DNA from: Nostoc sp. B(2019)
Lineage (GTDB): Bacteria; Cyanobacteriota; Cyanobacteriia; Cyanobacteriales; Nostocaceae
Direction of reading: 5' to 3'
DNA: 64,000 nucleotides
Assembly: GCF_010091925.1 (NCBI RefSeq)
Contig: NZ_WVID01000016.1
Location: 164,598-228,597, forward strand
Below are positions 27,702-38,010 of the stretch, piece after piece (the first letter of the stretch is position 1; the number at the start of each line of letters is the position of its first letter). A program made the translations under genes and the position numbers. The notes below the pieces were generated by a model that had not been told where the DNA came from, made no database searches, and saw only the letters and a program-made list of their open reading frames with translations.

Positions 27702-30700
27702 TTAGAACAAGAAATTATCGGCATTAGCTAAAGTCGCTTGGTCTAAACCTTGCACCGTCAGCAGAGTTGTGGAACGACCCCGACCCCCTAAGCCATCTGA
27801 GTCGATGAGTACAGTGGTATTGCTGCCTTTAGTGCCAAAACTCAAGTAGCCTTGTGTAGTGGCACTCTCGTAGTTGAGGTTGTCGAGATTCAAGCTTTGG
27901 AATAGTGTGAGCAAGACAATCTTGTCTGTACCAGCCACAAAATCAGTAATTTCATCCCCCGCATCCCGGATACTGGTGTAGACGAACTGGTCACTGCCAG
28001 CACCACCCGTAAGGATATCTTTGCCTTTGAAGCCAGTGATGATGTCAGTGCCATTGGAGCCAACTAAGGTGTCGCGTCCTGACGTGCCGTTAATTAGCTG
28101 ATCGTTGTCTGTAATACTGACATTTATAGAATTAATTGCAATGTTGTTGTAGCTAGCATCAGCGCTTGTTGCCGTTAGGGTCAACGTGCTGGTGTGATTG
28201 CCTTCTACAACATCATCATCCACGGCTGCTACAGTAATAGTCTGAGCCTGATTCCAATTTGCAGCAGTGAAAGTTAGGGTATTGACATCGGCGGTAACTT
28301 GTGCAGTGGGATTGATGGCGATCGCCACATCTGCGGTGGGTTGGCTAGTCAGCGCTACGGTGTAAGTATCCGTTGCTCCGCCTTCTATGACGTTGGTGCT
28401 GCCATCCGTTTCCGCAATTGTTACACCTGCGCTCAGCACAGCTAACGAAATTGGCTTAGCTAGCACATTATTGGTTTCGTTAGTTTCGCCCTGTTGGTTA
28501 GAGTTATCTGTGACAAACAGCAGGTAACGGCTACCTAATGGTGCGTAGTTTGAAATTGTTATGTCCTGAGTAGCTGTATAGCTAGCTCCTGCTGCCAGGG
28601 GTGTCTCATCTGCTGCTGGGCGATTCGTGAAATAGATATCGCTGCTGTCCCAAATTTGGTCATCGGAAATATAAACGTAGTCGTTCCAATCAGCAATAGC
28701 AGTGACAGTACCTTGATTTTTGACTGTCCAAGACACGGAAACAGTCTCACCCAACACCGCAGATATTGGAGATGTAGCATTAGAAATGATCAAATCTGGC
28801 GCTGTCACGCTAATGGGTTTAGCCAGCACATTGTTGGTTTCATCGGTTTCGCTCTGTTTGTTATACTTATCTGTGACAAACAGCAGGTAATAGTTACCGT
28901 CACCAACCTGTGTGGGTAAGGGTAGAGTGATGTTCTGAGTCGCTGTATAGCTAACTCCTGCTGCCAGAGGTGTATCATTTCCTGCCCAACGACTGGTCAA
29001 AGAAATATCGTTATCATCTAGAACATCGTCGGTGGAAAGGTAAACAAAATCGTGCCAGTCAGTAGGTGATGGAGAACTACCTTGATTTTCCACAGTCCAA
29101 GATACAGAAAGGGTTTTACCTAATGTGATCGAAGCGGGAACTGTGGCATTAGTGACAACTAAATCTGGGACAGACAGGCTAATCGGCTTCGCCAGCACGT
29201 TGTTGGTTTCATCGGTTTCATCTTGGTCGTTGTACCTATCTGTGGCGAACAGTAAGTAATAATTACTGTTACTACCCAATGCAATATTAGGCAGAGTAAC
29301 GTTCTGAGTAGCTGTATAGCTAGCTCCTGCTACCAGAGGCGTATCATTTATTGCCGAGCGAGAGATAACATAATTATCGCTACTATCTAGAACATCATCA
29401 GCGGAAAGGTAAACAAAGTCGTACCAGTCAGCAAATGCAGAAAAATCGCTTTGATTTGTCACCGTCCAAGATAAAGAGAGAGTCTCACCTAATACGGCTG
29501 AAGTGGGAGCTATGGCATTAGTGACAACTAAATCTGCTGGAGACAAGCTAATCTGCTTCGCCAATACATTGTTAGTTTTATCAGTTTCACCCTGGTTGTT
29601 ACCCACTACAAACAGCAAGTAATAGTTACTGTCCAATCTGAAACTGGGCAGGGTGATGGTGATGTCCTGAGTAGACGTATAGCTAGCTCCTGCTGCTAGT
29701 GGGGTATTATATGCCGATTGACTAGACAAAAAGGTATCGCTGTCATCCAGGACATCATCGGTGGAAAGGTAAATATAGTCATACCAGTTAGCGTATGCTG
29801 GAGAGCTACCCTGATTTTTGACAGTCCAAGACGCGGAAACTGTTTTATTTGAACCAGTTGCACTGGCACTAGTGATAACTAAATCGGGGGCAGACAGGTT
29901 AATCTGCTTCGCCAATACATTGTTAGTTTTATCAGTTTCACCCTGTTTGTTATAGTCATCTGCGACGAACAGCAGGTAATAGTTACTGTTAGTACCCAGT
30001 GTAATACTGGGCAGCGAAATGTTCTGAGTGCTTGTATAGCTAGCTCCTGCTGTCAGTAGAGTGTTGTTTTTTGCTGAGAATTGGATACGTGTATCGTTGT
30101 TATCCAAAACATCATCGGTGGAAAGGTAAATATAGTCATACCAGTTAGCAGATGCGGTAAAACTGCCCTGATTTTTGACTGTCCAGGATACGGAGAAAGT
30201 TTGATTCAATACGGCTGAAGTCGGAGCTATGGCATTAGTGACAACTAAATCTGGGGCAAATAGGCTAATCTGCTTTGCCAGCACATTATTAGTTTCATTA
30301 GTTTCACTCTGGTAGTTGCCCCTATCCGTAACTACTAGCAGGTAGTAGTTACTGTTACTGCCTAGTGCAATACCAGGCAGGATGATGTCTTCACTGGCTG
30401 TATAACTAGCTCCTGCTGCTAGTGGGGTCTCTACTCCTTGAGCAGCCAAAAAGGTGTCGCTGTCATCTAAGACATCATCGGTAGAAAGGAAAATATGGTT
30501 AGACCAATAATTAAATGTAGGAAAACCGCCCTGATTCTTGATAGTCCAGGATAAAGAAACTATTTGACCCAATACGCCTGAGGTGGGGGTCGTGGCGTTA
30601 GTGACAACTAAGTCTGGGGCAGACAGGCTAATTGGCTTAGCCAGCACGTTGTCAGTTTCATTCGTTTCACCCTGGTTGCCATACCTATCCGCAGCAAACA

Positions 30701-32510
30701 GTAGGTAATAATTACTGTTAGCATCCAGTTTAGTACCAGGCAAGGTGATGTTTTTGGTGACTGTATAGCTAACTCCAGCTGCCAAAGGCGTATTATTGGC
30801 TGCTGAACGACTGGTGATAAAGGTGTCGCTGTCATCTAGAACATCGTCGGTGGAAAGGTAAACAAAGTCTTCCCAGTCAGCAGATGCTAAGAAACTGCTC
30901 TGATTTTTGACAGTCCAAGATACGGAATAAGTTTGACCCAACCTAGGTAAGGTGGAAACTGTAGCATTGGTGACGACTAGATTTGGTGCAATCAGGGTAA
31001 TCGGCTTCGCTAACACATTGTTAGTTCTATCGGTTTCACCCTGATTTTTGTAGCTATTAGCTTCAAATAGCAAGTAGCTAAAACCTCTGTATTCGGGAAT
31101 AGTAATATTCTGAGTGACTGTATAGCTTGCTCCCCCTGGCAGAGAACTATCTACCTCTGTCGCTTGCAAGGTAATAGAGCGATCGCTATTATCCAGAAAG
31201 GGGTCATCTGAAATATAAACTGTGTCATACCACTTAGCAGTTGCAGTGTAAATGCTTTGATTCTTGACAGTCCAGGATACGGATATGGTTTCACCTAAAG
31301 CAGTAGATGTTGGGACTATGGCACTATCGACCACCAAATCCGATCCCGGCAACTCAATCTGCACCGCTCGAACGTTGTCATTTTCATTTATTTCGCCCTG
31401 GTTGCCAGTTGTACGAAATTGCTTATCGTCAAGGTAGTATAAATTATACTCATCTGCTACAAACAATAAGTAGCCTTTACCCGCTACATTATTAGGAATG
31501 CTAACAGTCTGGCTGAGTGTATAGCTTGCTCCTGCTGTCAGTGGTGTTTGCTCTCCTGTAAACACACTCGCTACTTTCAAATCAGACTCATCGAAAACAT
31601 CGTCAATCGAAAAGTAAATAGCATCACTCCAATCAGCGGGAGCATATACTGTTCCTTGGTTGATGACTGTCCAGGACACATCAATTGTCCTATCCGTCTG
31701 AGTTGATGTTAAAGCTGTGGCATCAGAAACTACTAAGTTTGGGGCATTTAGCTGAATTTTTATTGCCTGTTGGTTTTTGTTCTCATAATAATAATCCTGA
31801 TCAGTAGTATATTCGTCGCCACTAGCGATAAAGACTAAGGATGGATCGCCCCCATAGGATAATAATTCCGTTAAGTAGTCACGAGTAAAGATGATATCCG
31901 CACTGGCTGTATAGCTAGTTCCCGGTGCTAAAGGAATATCCCCTGCCTTCGAGCGACTGCCTAACAGAGCAAAGTTCTGAGATCGGCCAACTACAAGGTA
32001 CGGTTCAGATGAAATGTAAATATTGTCACTCGAATTTGCAAAGGCGATGGCATTACCTTGGTTGGTGACAGTCCAATACACACGGATAGTCTCACCCAAC
32101 ACCACAGATGATGGGGCAGTGATATTAGAAATTACCAACTCTGAGGCACTCAAGTTAATTGGTTGAGCAAAGACATTGTTGTCTTCATTTGTTTCGCTCT
32201 GGTAGTTGTTTATATCTGTGGCAAACAATAGGTAGCGGCTGTCTACTATAGCGGGAATATAAATACTCTGGGTGGTTGTATAGCTATCCCCTACCGCAAG
32301 AGATGTATTGTTTTGTGACGATATGCTGGTGATAAAGAGATCGCTGTCGTCTGGAAACTCGTCACCCGAAAGGTAAATGCCGTCATACCAGTTAGCAGTG
32401 GTGATCGCTTCACCCTGGTTGATGACAGTCCAGGACACATCAAGGTTGTTACTTACATAGCCAAGTAGTGATGCTGTCACAGAAGACACTATCAAATCAG
32501 GTTTAACCAT
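27702..32510 (-). CDS. Giant CARDB-repeat / Calx-beta-like / RTX surface protein
   Basis: 1602 residues, likely exported by a type I secretion system. The first about 1380 residues are 11 CARDB-type immunoglobulin-like repeats of about 120 residues, each beginning like DLVVTNATVPTSxxLG and having SWTVKNQG, YLSTDDVLDDSD, LAAGASYT and YYLLFVADRYNxQGETNETNNVLA. A Calx-beta-like domain follows (about 1380-1470: GVTIAETDGSTNVIEGG, VEGNHTSTLTLT, VSITDND). The C-terminal 130 residues hold RTX-like nonapeptides (GRDTLVGSNGTDIITGFKGKD, GGAGSDQF) and an uncleaved secretion signal-like end. The roles are adhesion or matrix; the target is unknown. The repeats are highly alike, pointing to expansion by unequal exchange. 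No signal peptide is present, in keeping with type I export; no type I exporter genes adjoin it. Confidence 0.9.
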   Translation of the reverse strand: MVKPDLIVSSVTASLLGYVSNNLDVSWTVINQGEAITTANWYDGIYLSGDEFPDDSDLFITSISSQNNTSLAVGDSYTTTQSIYIPAIVDSRYLLFATDINNYQSETNEDNNVFAQPINLSASELVISNITAPSSVVLGETIRVYWTVTNQGNAIAFANSSDNIYISSEPYLVVGRSQNFALLGSRSKAGDIPLAPGTSYTASADIIFTRDYLTELLSYGGDPSLVFIASGDEYTTDQDYYYENKNQQAIKIQLNAPNLVVSDATALTSTQTDRTIDVSWTVINQGTVYAPADWSDAIYFSIDDVFDESDLKVASVFTGEQTPLTAGASYTLSQTVSIPNNVAGKGYLLFVADEYNLYYLDDKQFRTTGNQGEINENDNVRAVQIELPGSDLVVDSAIVPTSTALGETISVSWTVKNQSIYTATAKWYDTVYISDDPFLDNSDRSITLQATEVDSSLPGGASYTVTQNITIPEYRGFSYLLFEANSYKNQGETDRTNNVLAKPITLIAPNLVVTNATVSTLPRLGQTYSVSWTVKNQSSFLASADWEDFVYLSTDDVLDDSDTFITSRSAANNTPLAAGVSYTVTKNITLPGTKLDANSNYYLLFAADRYGNQGETNETDNVLAKPISLSAPDLVVTNATTPTSGVLGQIVSLSWTIKNQGGFPTFNYWSNHIFLSTDDVLDDSDTFLAAQGVETPLAAGASYTASEDIILPGIALGSNSNYYLLVVTDRGNYQSETNETNNVLAKQISLFAPDLVVTNAIAPTSAVLNQTFSVSWTVKNQGSFTASANWYDYIYLSTDDVLDNNDTRIQFSAKNNTLLTAGASYTSTQNISLPSITLGTNSNYYLLFVADDYNKQGETDKTNNVLAKQINLSAPDLVITSASATGSNKTVSASWTVKNQGSSPAYANWYDYIYLSTDDVLDDSDTFLSSQSAYNTPLAAGASYTSTQDITITLPSFRLDSNYYLLFVVGNNQGETDKTNNVLAKQISLSPADLVVTNAIAPTSAVLGETLSLSWTVTNQSDFSAFADWYDFVYLSADDVLDSSDNYVISRSAINDTPLVAGASYTATQNVTLPNIALGSNSNYYLLFATDRYNDQDETDETNNVLAKPISLSVPDLVVTNATVPASITLGKTLSVSWTVENQGSSPSPTDWHDFVYLSTDDVLDDNDISLTSRWAGNDTPLAAGVSYTATQNITLPLPTQVGDGNYYLLFVTDKYNKQSETDETNNVLAKPISVTAPDLIISNATSPISAVLGETVSVSWTVKNQGTVTAIADWNDYVYISDDQIWDSSDIYFTNRPAADETPLAAGASYTATQDITISNYAPLGSRYLLFVTDNSNQQGETNETNNVLAKPISLAVLSAGVTIAETDGSTNVIEGGATDTYTVALTSQPTADVAIAINPTAQVTADVNTLTFTAANWNQAQTITVAAVDDDVVEGNHTSTLTLTATSADASYNNIAINSINVSITDNDQLINGTSGRDTLVGSNGTDIITGFKGKDILTGGAGSDQFVYTSIRDAGDEITDFVAGTDKIVLLTLFQSLNLDNLNYESATTQGYLSFGTKGSNTTVLIDSDGLGGRGRSTTLLTVQGLDQATLANADNFLF

Positions 32511-32666
32511 AAATAATCTGTCTCCGAATCTCCGATTTATTTAGAAAATCTGTTTTTTGCATTTTTGCAATTAATGGAGGTTGAAAAGCCTCTCTGCTTT
32601 ACAGAGAGAGACTTGTAGGCGTGTGGACTTTACTTGTGTATCCAACCATTTGTCCTCATACAGTCT

Positions 32667-33401
32667 TCAGAAAGCTGGTGCTATTGGGATGACGGTTTCA
32701 TTTGTTACTAGTTTTAACTGATATGGTAAGTTGAGAAACTTGGTATTTACCACTTCTTTATAAAGCTCTAAGTCTGTTTGCCAGTCGCTAATTATTTGCG
32801 ATAGCTTAGCCAGACGTTGGCTCTGATCCTCTTGGGCGATCGCATGACTGAAACTAGCAGTAAATAGAACTATAGGACGTACTGTTTTATCTGGCAGTTG
32901 TAGCCCAGCTTCGTTGATATCTAAGCTCAGCTGCGCTCCTTCGAGGTTGTAAACAAACCGCATGGCAGCTTGTACAGGCGCTTTACCAAACTCATGCCAC
33001 GGCCCAGGATTCAGCAATGTTTTAAAGATATAGTTACGCGCTGTGTTGTTCTGCTGCTCGAATAAGACATGTCCTCGAAAAATAATCGATACCTCTTGGT
33101 ACTCTAGTTGCGTCAATGTCTCCGAATATTTCCGAGCGATCGCTGGAATTTGTACTTCTTTTAAGTCTTTAGTAGCTATTAGCTCGGTGAAAATAATCTT
33201 ATTGACTTGGGCAATTATATTGATGCCATTTTGAAACTTTACTTGAGCAGCAGAATTCGTCAGAATCGGTGCTTGTGATAGTTCCCAGTCACTAGGGACG
33301 ATGCCACTATATTTGAGAAAATCTGGAGTTAAAATTATTGGATTGTGCTGTTTAGCTGCGATCGCAATGTTAACTTCCTGGATATTTAGACTTTGATTCA
33401 T
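32667..33401 (-). CDS. Conserved hypothetical protein
   Basis: 244 residues, no family recognised. There is no signal peptide or membrane helix; the sequence looks like a mixed alpha/beta soluble fold (IFRGHVLFEQQNN, FVYNLEGAQLSLDIN, LKLVTNETVIPIAPAF). It lies 156 bases upstream of the CARDB/RTX gene on the same strand, so a shared transcript is possible and a role as accessory or chaperone for that protein is conceivable, but nothing in the sequence shows it. Confidence 0.6.
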   Translation of the reverse strand: MNQSLNIQEVNIAIAAKQHNPIILTPDFLKYSGIVPSDWELSQAPILTNSAAQVKFQNGINIIAQVNKIIFTELIATKDLKEVQIPAIARKYSETLTQLEYQEVSIIFRGHVLFEQQNNTARNYIFKTLLNPGPWHEFGKAPVQAAMRFVYNLEGAQLSLDINEAGLQLPDKTVRPIVLFTASFSHAIAQEDQSQRLAKLSQIISDWQTDLELYKEVVNTKFLNLPYQLKLVTNETVIPIAPAF

Positions 33402-34022
33402 CTGTTTTTTGACTCTCTATAAATTTAATCTGTACAGGAAAAATTAAGTTCAATTCCTATACAAATCTAGGTAGTAAAAATCTGTGGTCTTTTCGACCCC
33501 ACCATAATTTCAGTCATGTTTTTGTTTTGGGAATTTTATTGAGATAATTTCTCAGAAGTTTGCAAGTAAACACTAATATAATTTATATTATTCAATACCT
33601 TTTGTTGGCAAAATTACTTAAGTAGTTTACAAGCTACATGGGTGTACTATAATCCACCTTAGTGTAAATTTACTCATTTCTTTAAAAATAAAGCATTTCC
33701 TAAAATACTTTCGAGAAAGATAAATTTTTCGTAAATTGCTACTCAACAGTTATTGAACTAAGTATAATTACTTGATAAACTAAAAAAAGTTAACCTAAAA
33801 GAGTCGCAAGTTTCCCATTGCTGTCTTTACGTAAAATCTTTAATAAAAACCGATATAACGTGTATATTTTAAGATAGGCTGTCAAATCAATATTTATTTA
33901 GTTGCGAAAAAGGGGTTAGCTGGCCTTAACTCGGCGGACTAACACAAGAGCTTCTCACTGAGTGGGCTACAGTATAGCTTCCTTAATAGACCAGTTATTT
34001 ATATATATATGCCCGAAAGCTA
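33402..34022. other. Intergenic region of about 620 bases
   Basis: AT-rich divergent promoter space. No reading frame, RNA or repeat was recognised, apart from short A/T runs. Confidence 0.5.
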
Positions 34023-34790
34023 ATGACTGAAACGATCCAAATTGGTAATCGTACAATCACAGCTAGTGAACTGATTCCCTTACTGGCAAGTTACCTTATG
34101 CTGCCACATTTGCAGCGGGAATTAATAATTGACGAGGCGATTGAGCAAATCTCACGCTCCGCGAACGCAGTAGTAGTAGAATGCACACCTGAAGAAGTAG
34201 CCCAAGCTCAACAGCAGTTTTACGCCGAAAAACAGTTAAACAGTGAAGCTGACATCCAAGCTTGGATGGCATATCAAGGACTGACTCCCGATCAACTGGA
34301 AGCCGTCACTACTCGGAAGCTGAAGATTGAAAAATTCAAGCAAGCTGTTTGGGGTAATAAACTAGAATCCTACTTTTTTCAGTGCAAGGCAAAACTGGAC
34401 AAAGTTATTTACTCCCTGCTGCGAACCCAAGATGTGGGAATTGCTCAAGAACTCTACTTTCGGATTCAAGACCAAGAGAATTCCTTTGCCGAAGTAGCGC
34501 GGGAATATTCACAAGGGCCAGAAGCCCAAACTGGCGGTTTAGTGGGCCCGATTGAACTGAACGCACTACATCCGGTAATGGTGCAAATGCTTTCTAGTAG
34601 TCAACCGGGTCAAATATTGCCTCCGGCTCGTGTCGCCGAGTGGTTTGTGATTGTGCGGTTGGAGAAATTCATCCCAGCAAAACTAGATGAACCCATGAAA
34701 GTACGCCTGCTGAATGAACTCTTTGAAACCTGGCTAAAGGAACAGCAAAAGCAAATTATTTCTGCTCCAACTGATGATCCGCCCAGCTAA
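34023..34790 (+). CDS. PpiC-type peptidyl-prolyl isomerase (SurA-like)
   Basis: 255 residues. The N-terminal two thirds (to about 120) form an all-helical SurA/trigger-like domain, followed by a parvulin domain at about 135-230: IVYSLLRTQDVGIAQELYFRI, ENSFAEVAREYSQGPEAQTGGLVGPIELN and PGQILPPARVAEWFVIVRLE. This isomerase family assists folding of secreted proteins in many bacteria. In cyanobacteria, PpiC-like proteins without signal peptide often accompany peptidase-containing ABC secretion systems. No signal peptide is seen here. It converges with the ABC exporter gene, their stops overlapping by four bases. Function beyond proline isomerisation is inference. Confidence 0.82.
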   Translation: MTETIQIGNRTITASELIPLLASYLMLPHLQRELIIDEAIEQISRSANAVVVECTPEEVAQAQQQFYAEKQLNSEADIQAWMAYQGLTPDQLEAVTTRKLKIEKFKQAVWGNKLESYFFQCKAKLDKVIYSLLRTQDVGIAQELYFRIQDQENSFAEVAREYSQGPEAQTGGLVGPIELNALHPVMVQMLSSSQPGQILPPARVAEWFVIVRLEKFIPAKLDEPMKVRLLNELFETWLKEQQKQIISAPTDDPPS

Positions 34791-36511
34791 CTGAACTGCT
34801 GAGCATAAAACCGGGCATAACGGCGTTCCAGTGCTAACAATTCTTCGTGGGTTCCCGATTCGACAATTTGTCCTTGTTCAAGCACTAAAATCCGATCGCA
34901 TCGCCTAACTGTAGATAAACGATGGGCAATAATAAACACAGTCCGGTTTTGCATCAGTCTTTCTAATGCTTCCTGTACTAGTGCTTCTGACTCAGAATCC
35001 AATGCAGATGTCGCCTCGTCTAGAATCAAGATTTGCGGATTGAGGAGAACAGCACGAGCGATCGCAATTCTTTGTCTTTGTCCACCTGATAAGTTTACCC
35101 CACGCTCACCCACCCAAGTATGATAACCATCTGGTAGTTGGGTAATAAACTGATGGGCGTTGGCAATTTTTGCTGCTTGTGCAACTGCTTCCAAATCAAA
35201 CGAGTCTTGTCCAAAAGCAATATTTTGGGCAATTGTCCCAGAAAACATGATAGTTTCTTGAGGAACAATTCCAATTTGTCGCCGCAGACTGTGAAACTTG
35301 ACATCTCGAATATCAATACCATCAATCAAAATTTGACCAGCGATGGGGTCATAAAAACGCGGTAAGAGATTCACAAAAGTGGTTTTACCAGCACCAGAAG
35401 CACCGACAAGGGCGATCGCTTCACCTGGTAGAACTAATAAACTGATATCTTTTAATACAGGTTCACCAGGTTTATAAGCAAAAGAAACATCATGATATTC
35501 TACTTTGCCACTAACTGGAGGTAAGGCGATCGCATCTCGCTTTTCTACTACCGTCGGTTGAATTGCCATCAATTCAAAAACGCGGTCAACAGATGCTTCA
35601 CCCTGCTTAAATTCGTTGTAGTTGTTGGTAACGTGACCAATGGGGTCAATTAACAACACTGCTGCGGTCAAGTAGCTGAAAAACTCCGCCACTGTCAAGT
35701 TGCGTTGGGAAATTTGCCATCCTCCCACTATTAGTAACGATAAAGCACTCAAGGCTTCCAGAAACCCAACTACAGGAATCTGAATCGCTTTGAGCCGTTC
35801 CGCCGAGTATTTTGCTTGAAGAGAGCGTTCTGCTTCATGACCAAATCGGGCAATTTCATAATTTTCAGCAGCAAAAGCTTGTACCAACCGGATACCGCTA
35901 AAAACTTCTGTAAGAATTGCCGATAAACCCGACACGCGATTTTGGCTTCTTAAAGAATACTTGCGTAGCCGTTCGCCAAACCAGCCAATTAAAATACCCA
36001 TTAGCGGCGCAACAATTACCGTTGCAAGTGTCAACTGCCAATTTAGGTAAATCATGTAAATCGGAATTGCTAGCAGCTGCAAAACGCAGGGGATAAAGTC
36101 GTGAAATACTTTATTTACAACTTCGCCAACCCGGTCAACATCTTCCGTAAGTCGGTAAGATAAATCACCTGCTTTTGCCGTTTCAAAATAGCTGAGATTT
36201 AGCTTTTGGAGATGAGCGTAGACTTGTTGGCGGAGATGAAAAGCAACTCTTAAAGAGGCTTTGGCCATGTACATATCTTGCACAGACTGAAAAACGCCTC
36301 TGATTAAAAATACTAAAGCACAAATGCCGGCTATTTGGGCGATCGCTACTACATTACCTTGTCCAAAGGGAGTTGCCAATTTCCCAGCGAGATTGATCAA
36401 AGTCAATGTCGCCAGCACATATCCCACGATACCAACAAATCCCTTGGTGATGGTTTGCCATTGGGGCCGGATATAGGGCAGCAGTTGCCAGTAATTAGAA
36501 CGCGTTTTCAA
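34787..36511 (-). CDS. ABC exporter, half-transporter (MsbA-like)
   Basis: 574 residues with a fused transmembrane and nucleotide-binding domain. Six hydrophobic spans occupy about residues 15-310; coupling-helix region about 100-215. The NBD at about 335-574 has Walker A GASGAGKTT, the Q-loop IVPQETIMFS, the signature LSGGQRQRIAIARA, Walker B ILILDEATSALD, and the H-loop AHRL. It probably works as a homodimer and exports lipid, polysaccharide precursor or peptide; related cyanobacterial transporters include HepA and MsbA, but the substrate cannot be assigned from sequence. No partner gene is adjacent on its strand; the next leftward gene is convergent. Confidence 0.9.
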   Translation of the reverse strand: MKTRSNYWQLLPYIRPQWQTITKGFVGIVGYVLATLTLINLAGKLATPFGQGNVVAIAQIAGICALVFLIRGVFQSVQDMYMAKASLRVAFHLRQQVYAHLQKLNLSYFETAKAGDLSYRLTEDVDRVGEVVNKVFHDFIPCVLQLLAIPIYMIYLNWQLTLATVIVAPLMGILIGWFGERLRKYSLRSQNRVSGLSAILTEVFSGIRLVQAFAAENYEIARFGHEAERSLQAKYSAERLKAIQIPVVGFLEALSALSLLIVGGWQISQRNLTVAEFFSYLTAAVLLIDPIGHVTNNYNEFKQGEASVDRVFELMAIQPTVVEKRDAIALPPVSGKVEYHDVSFAYKPGEPVLKDISLLVLPGEAIALVGASGAGKTTFVNLLPRFYDPIAGQILIDGIDIRDVKFHSLRRQIGIVPQETIMFSGTIAQNIAFGQDSFDLEAVAQAAKIANAHQFITQLPDGYHTWVGERGVNLSGGQRQRIAIARAVLLNPQILILDEATSALDSESEALVQEALERLMQNRTVFIIAHRLSTVRRCDRILVLEQGQIVESGTHEELLALERRYARFYAQQFS

Positions 36512-36578
36512 GCTTTAACGTCCACAACGATATTTTTCCTTGTTTGACGCTATCAGCTTTTGGGGAGTTTCTGAACAG

Positions 36579-37112
36579 TTAACTGATGCTGTTCTGAGAA
36601 TTTGTTGATGTTTCCCAGCGTAGTAACTTTGGTAACTGCGACAAGTGGACACCATAGTTAAAAATCCACAGGATAATCTCTAAAATCAATAAATTTCGTA
36701 CCCAAATTAGTTCAGGTTGAGGATTTAAAAGCGTTAGTCCTTGATAAAGTTGCCAGATGCGGTAAGGCAAGTACAAGCAAGGTATCATCACCCAGACGCA
36801 GGAGTGAAATCTCTTCACCGCTAACTTTTCGGATAAAATTTGCAATCCCAGCATGAGAAAGTAAGAAGCAAGCACAATCAGCACTTGATGGTAATTCCAC
36901 CAGACGCCCCACAAAATCATTGTTAACAGGGGAAGTGCCAGACCTAATACTAATACAATCAAGAACCACACCTTAAACCACGGCGGTAATGGTTCCGGGA
37001 TGCTGAAAGGCTTAGAATCTCTCCAAACCCAACCCACAAATGCCAAAAATGATGTAGCACCCACGAAAAACAAAAGATTTTCTAAGAATAGGTAGAGGTT
37101 GAAGGAAATCAT
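36579..37112 (-). CDS. Hypothetical multi-pass membrane protein
   Basis: About 177 residues from the internal ATG at 37112 (a start at 37169 adds 19 residues and overlaps the ExoD gene by 16 bases). It has five or six hydrophobic helices (ENLLFFVGATSFLAFVGWVW, VWFLIVLVLGLALPLLTMILW, VLIVLASYFLMLGLQ, LLILEIILWIFNYG) and a Trp-rich, Pro-rich loop. I do not recognise the family. It lies directly after exoD and probably shares its transcript. Confidence 0.6.
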   Translation of the reverse strand: MISFNLYLFLENLLFFVGATSFLAFVGWVWRDSKPFSIPEPLPPWFKVWFLIVLVLGLALPLLTMILWGVWWNYHQVLIVLASYFLMLGLQILSEKLAVKRFHSCVWVMIPCLYLPYRIWQLYQGLTLLNPQPELIWVRNLLILEIILWIFNYGVHLSQLPKLLRWETSTNSQNSIS

Positions 37113-37153
37113 TATTATCAATGTCAGGAGTATGTGTCGTTCATTTTTGCTTT

Positions 37154-37777
37154 TTAACGACCTAGCCAAGTCTTAATAATGTCAAGAAGGCTGGAACCAC
37201 CCCAAATCAATGCCAACAAAATCGAAGTCGTCAAAATTGCTCCCATCACACACAAGACTAAACCTCCCAGGCTGATAGCTCCATCATCTTCCAGTAAGCC
37301 AAAACTAGTCACGAAAATCCCCATTGCTGGTAGGGTATTGGTTCCCGGAATTGGAATCATCATAGAAATTGCCATTAAGGCGATCGCACAGCCAAGTGTT
37401 ACTCTACCTGGTAAAGTGGTACAGATGTAGCTTAAACGGGGACGAGCGATCGCTTCAATTCTTCGTAACCAAGGAATCCCCGCTTTTAAAAACCCCTGCA
37501 CTGTTTCAAGTTTAATTGGATGGTTGGTCATTCGCTGAGGTAGCCAAGGGATTTTAGCCCCAGCAATCAGCTGTACTGCTAGTAGAAAAATCAGGATGCC
37601 AAAAGGAACCGAGTATCCTGGTGCTGGAATAGGCAAAGCAGAAGGTAAAGATAAGACAACTAGCAAAAAGCCAAAAATTCTTTCCTTCGCTAGCAGCAGA
37701 ATCTCTGCCAAAGTTACTTTTGAGGGTCTTTCTTCTTCAAAAAAATAGCGTTGTAATTCGTTTGATAGTCTAGCCAT
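37154..37777 (-). CDS. ExoD family exopolysaccharide synthesis protein
   Basis: 207 residues, ExoD family. The typical motifs are the first segment FGFLLVVLSLPSALPIPAPG, which follows the amphipathic start, and the last part with MISMMIPIPGTNTLPAMGIF followed by LLEDDGAI. ExoD was described in rhizobia as a membrane protein needed for normal exopolysaccharide and alkali tolerance; the enzymatic role is unclear. It has about four membrane segments. It overlaps the start of the next leftward gene if that gene begins at 37169. Confidence 0.87.
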   Translation of the reverse strand: MARLSNELQRYFFEEERPSKVTLAEILLLAKERIFGFLLVVLSLPSALPIPAPGYSVPFGILIFLLAVQLIAGAKIPWLPQRMTNHPIKLETVQGFLKAGIPWLRRIEAIARPRLSYICTTLPGRVTLGCAIALMAISMMIPIPGTNTLPAMGIFVTSFGLLEDDGAISLGGLVLCVMGAILTTSILLALIWGGSSLLDIIKTWLGR

Positions 37778-38010
37778 AGATTACCTAAAATTTAGGATGA
37801 TTAAGTCAAAATGTACACTTGTCAGCCACACAATAAACCGTGTAGCCGCGACTTCCAGTCGCCAGGGCTAGTAATAAATTAGACTTTTCAAACAACATCT
37901 TAACGTTCAGTAATTTTTTAGAACAAAAAATAATATTAAGCTTACGCTAACTTCTTTTGTAATCTTAAAAATGTAATCACAGACAGTAGATTTTGGGTTA
38001 TGGATGTAAT

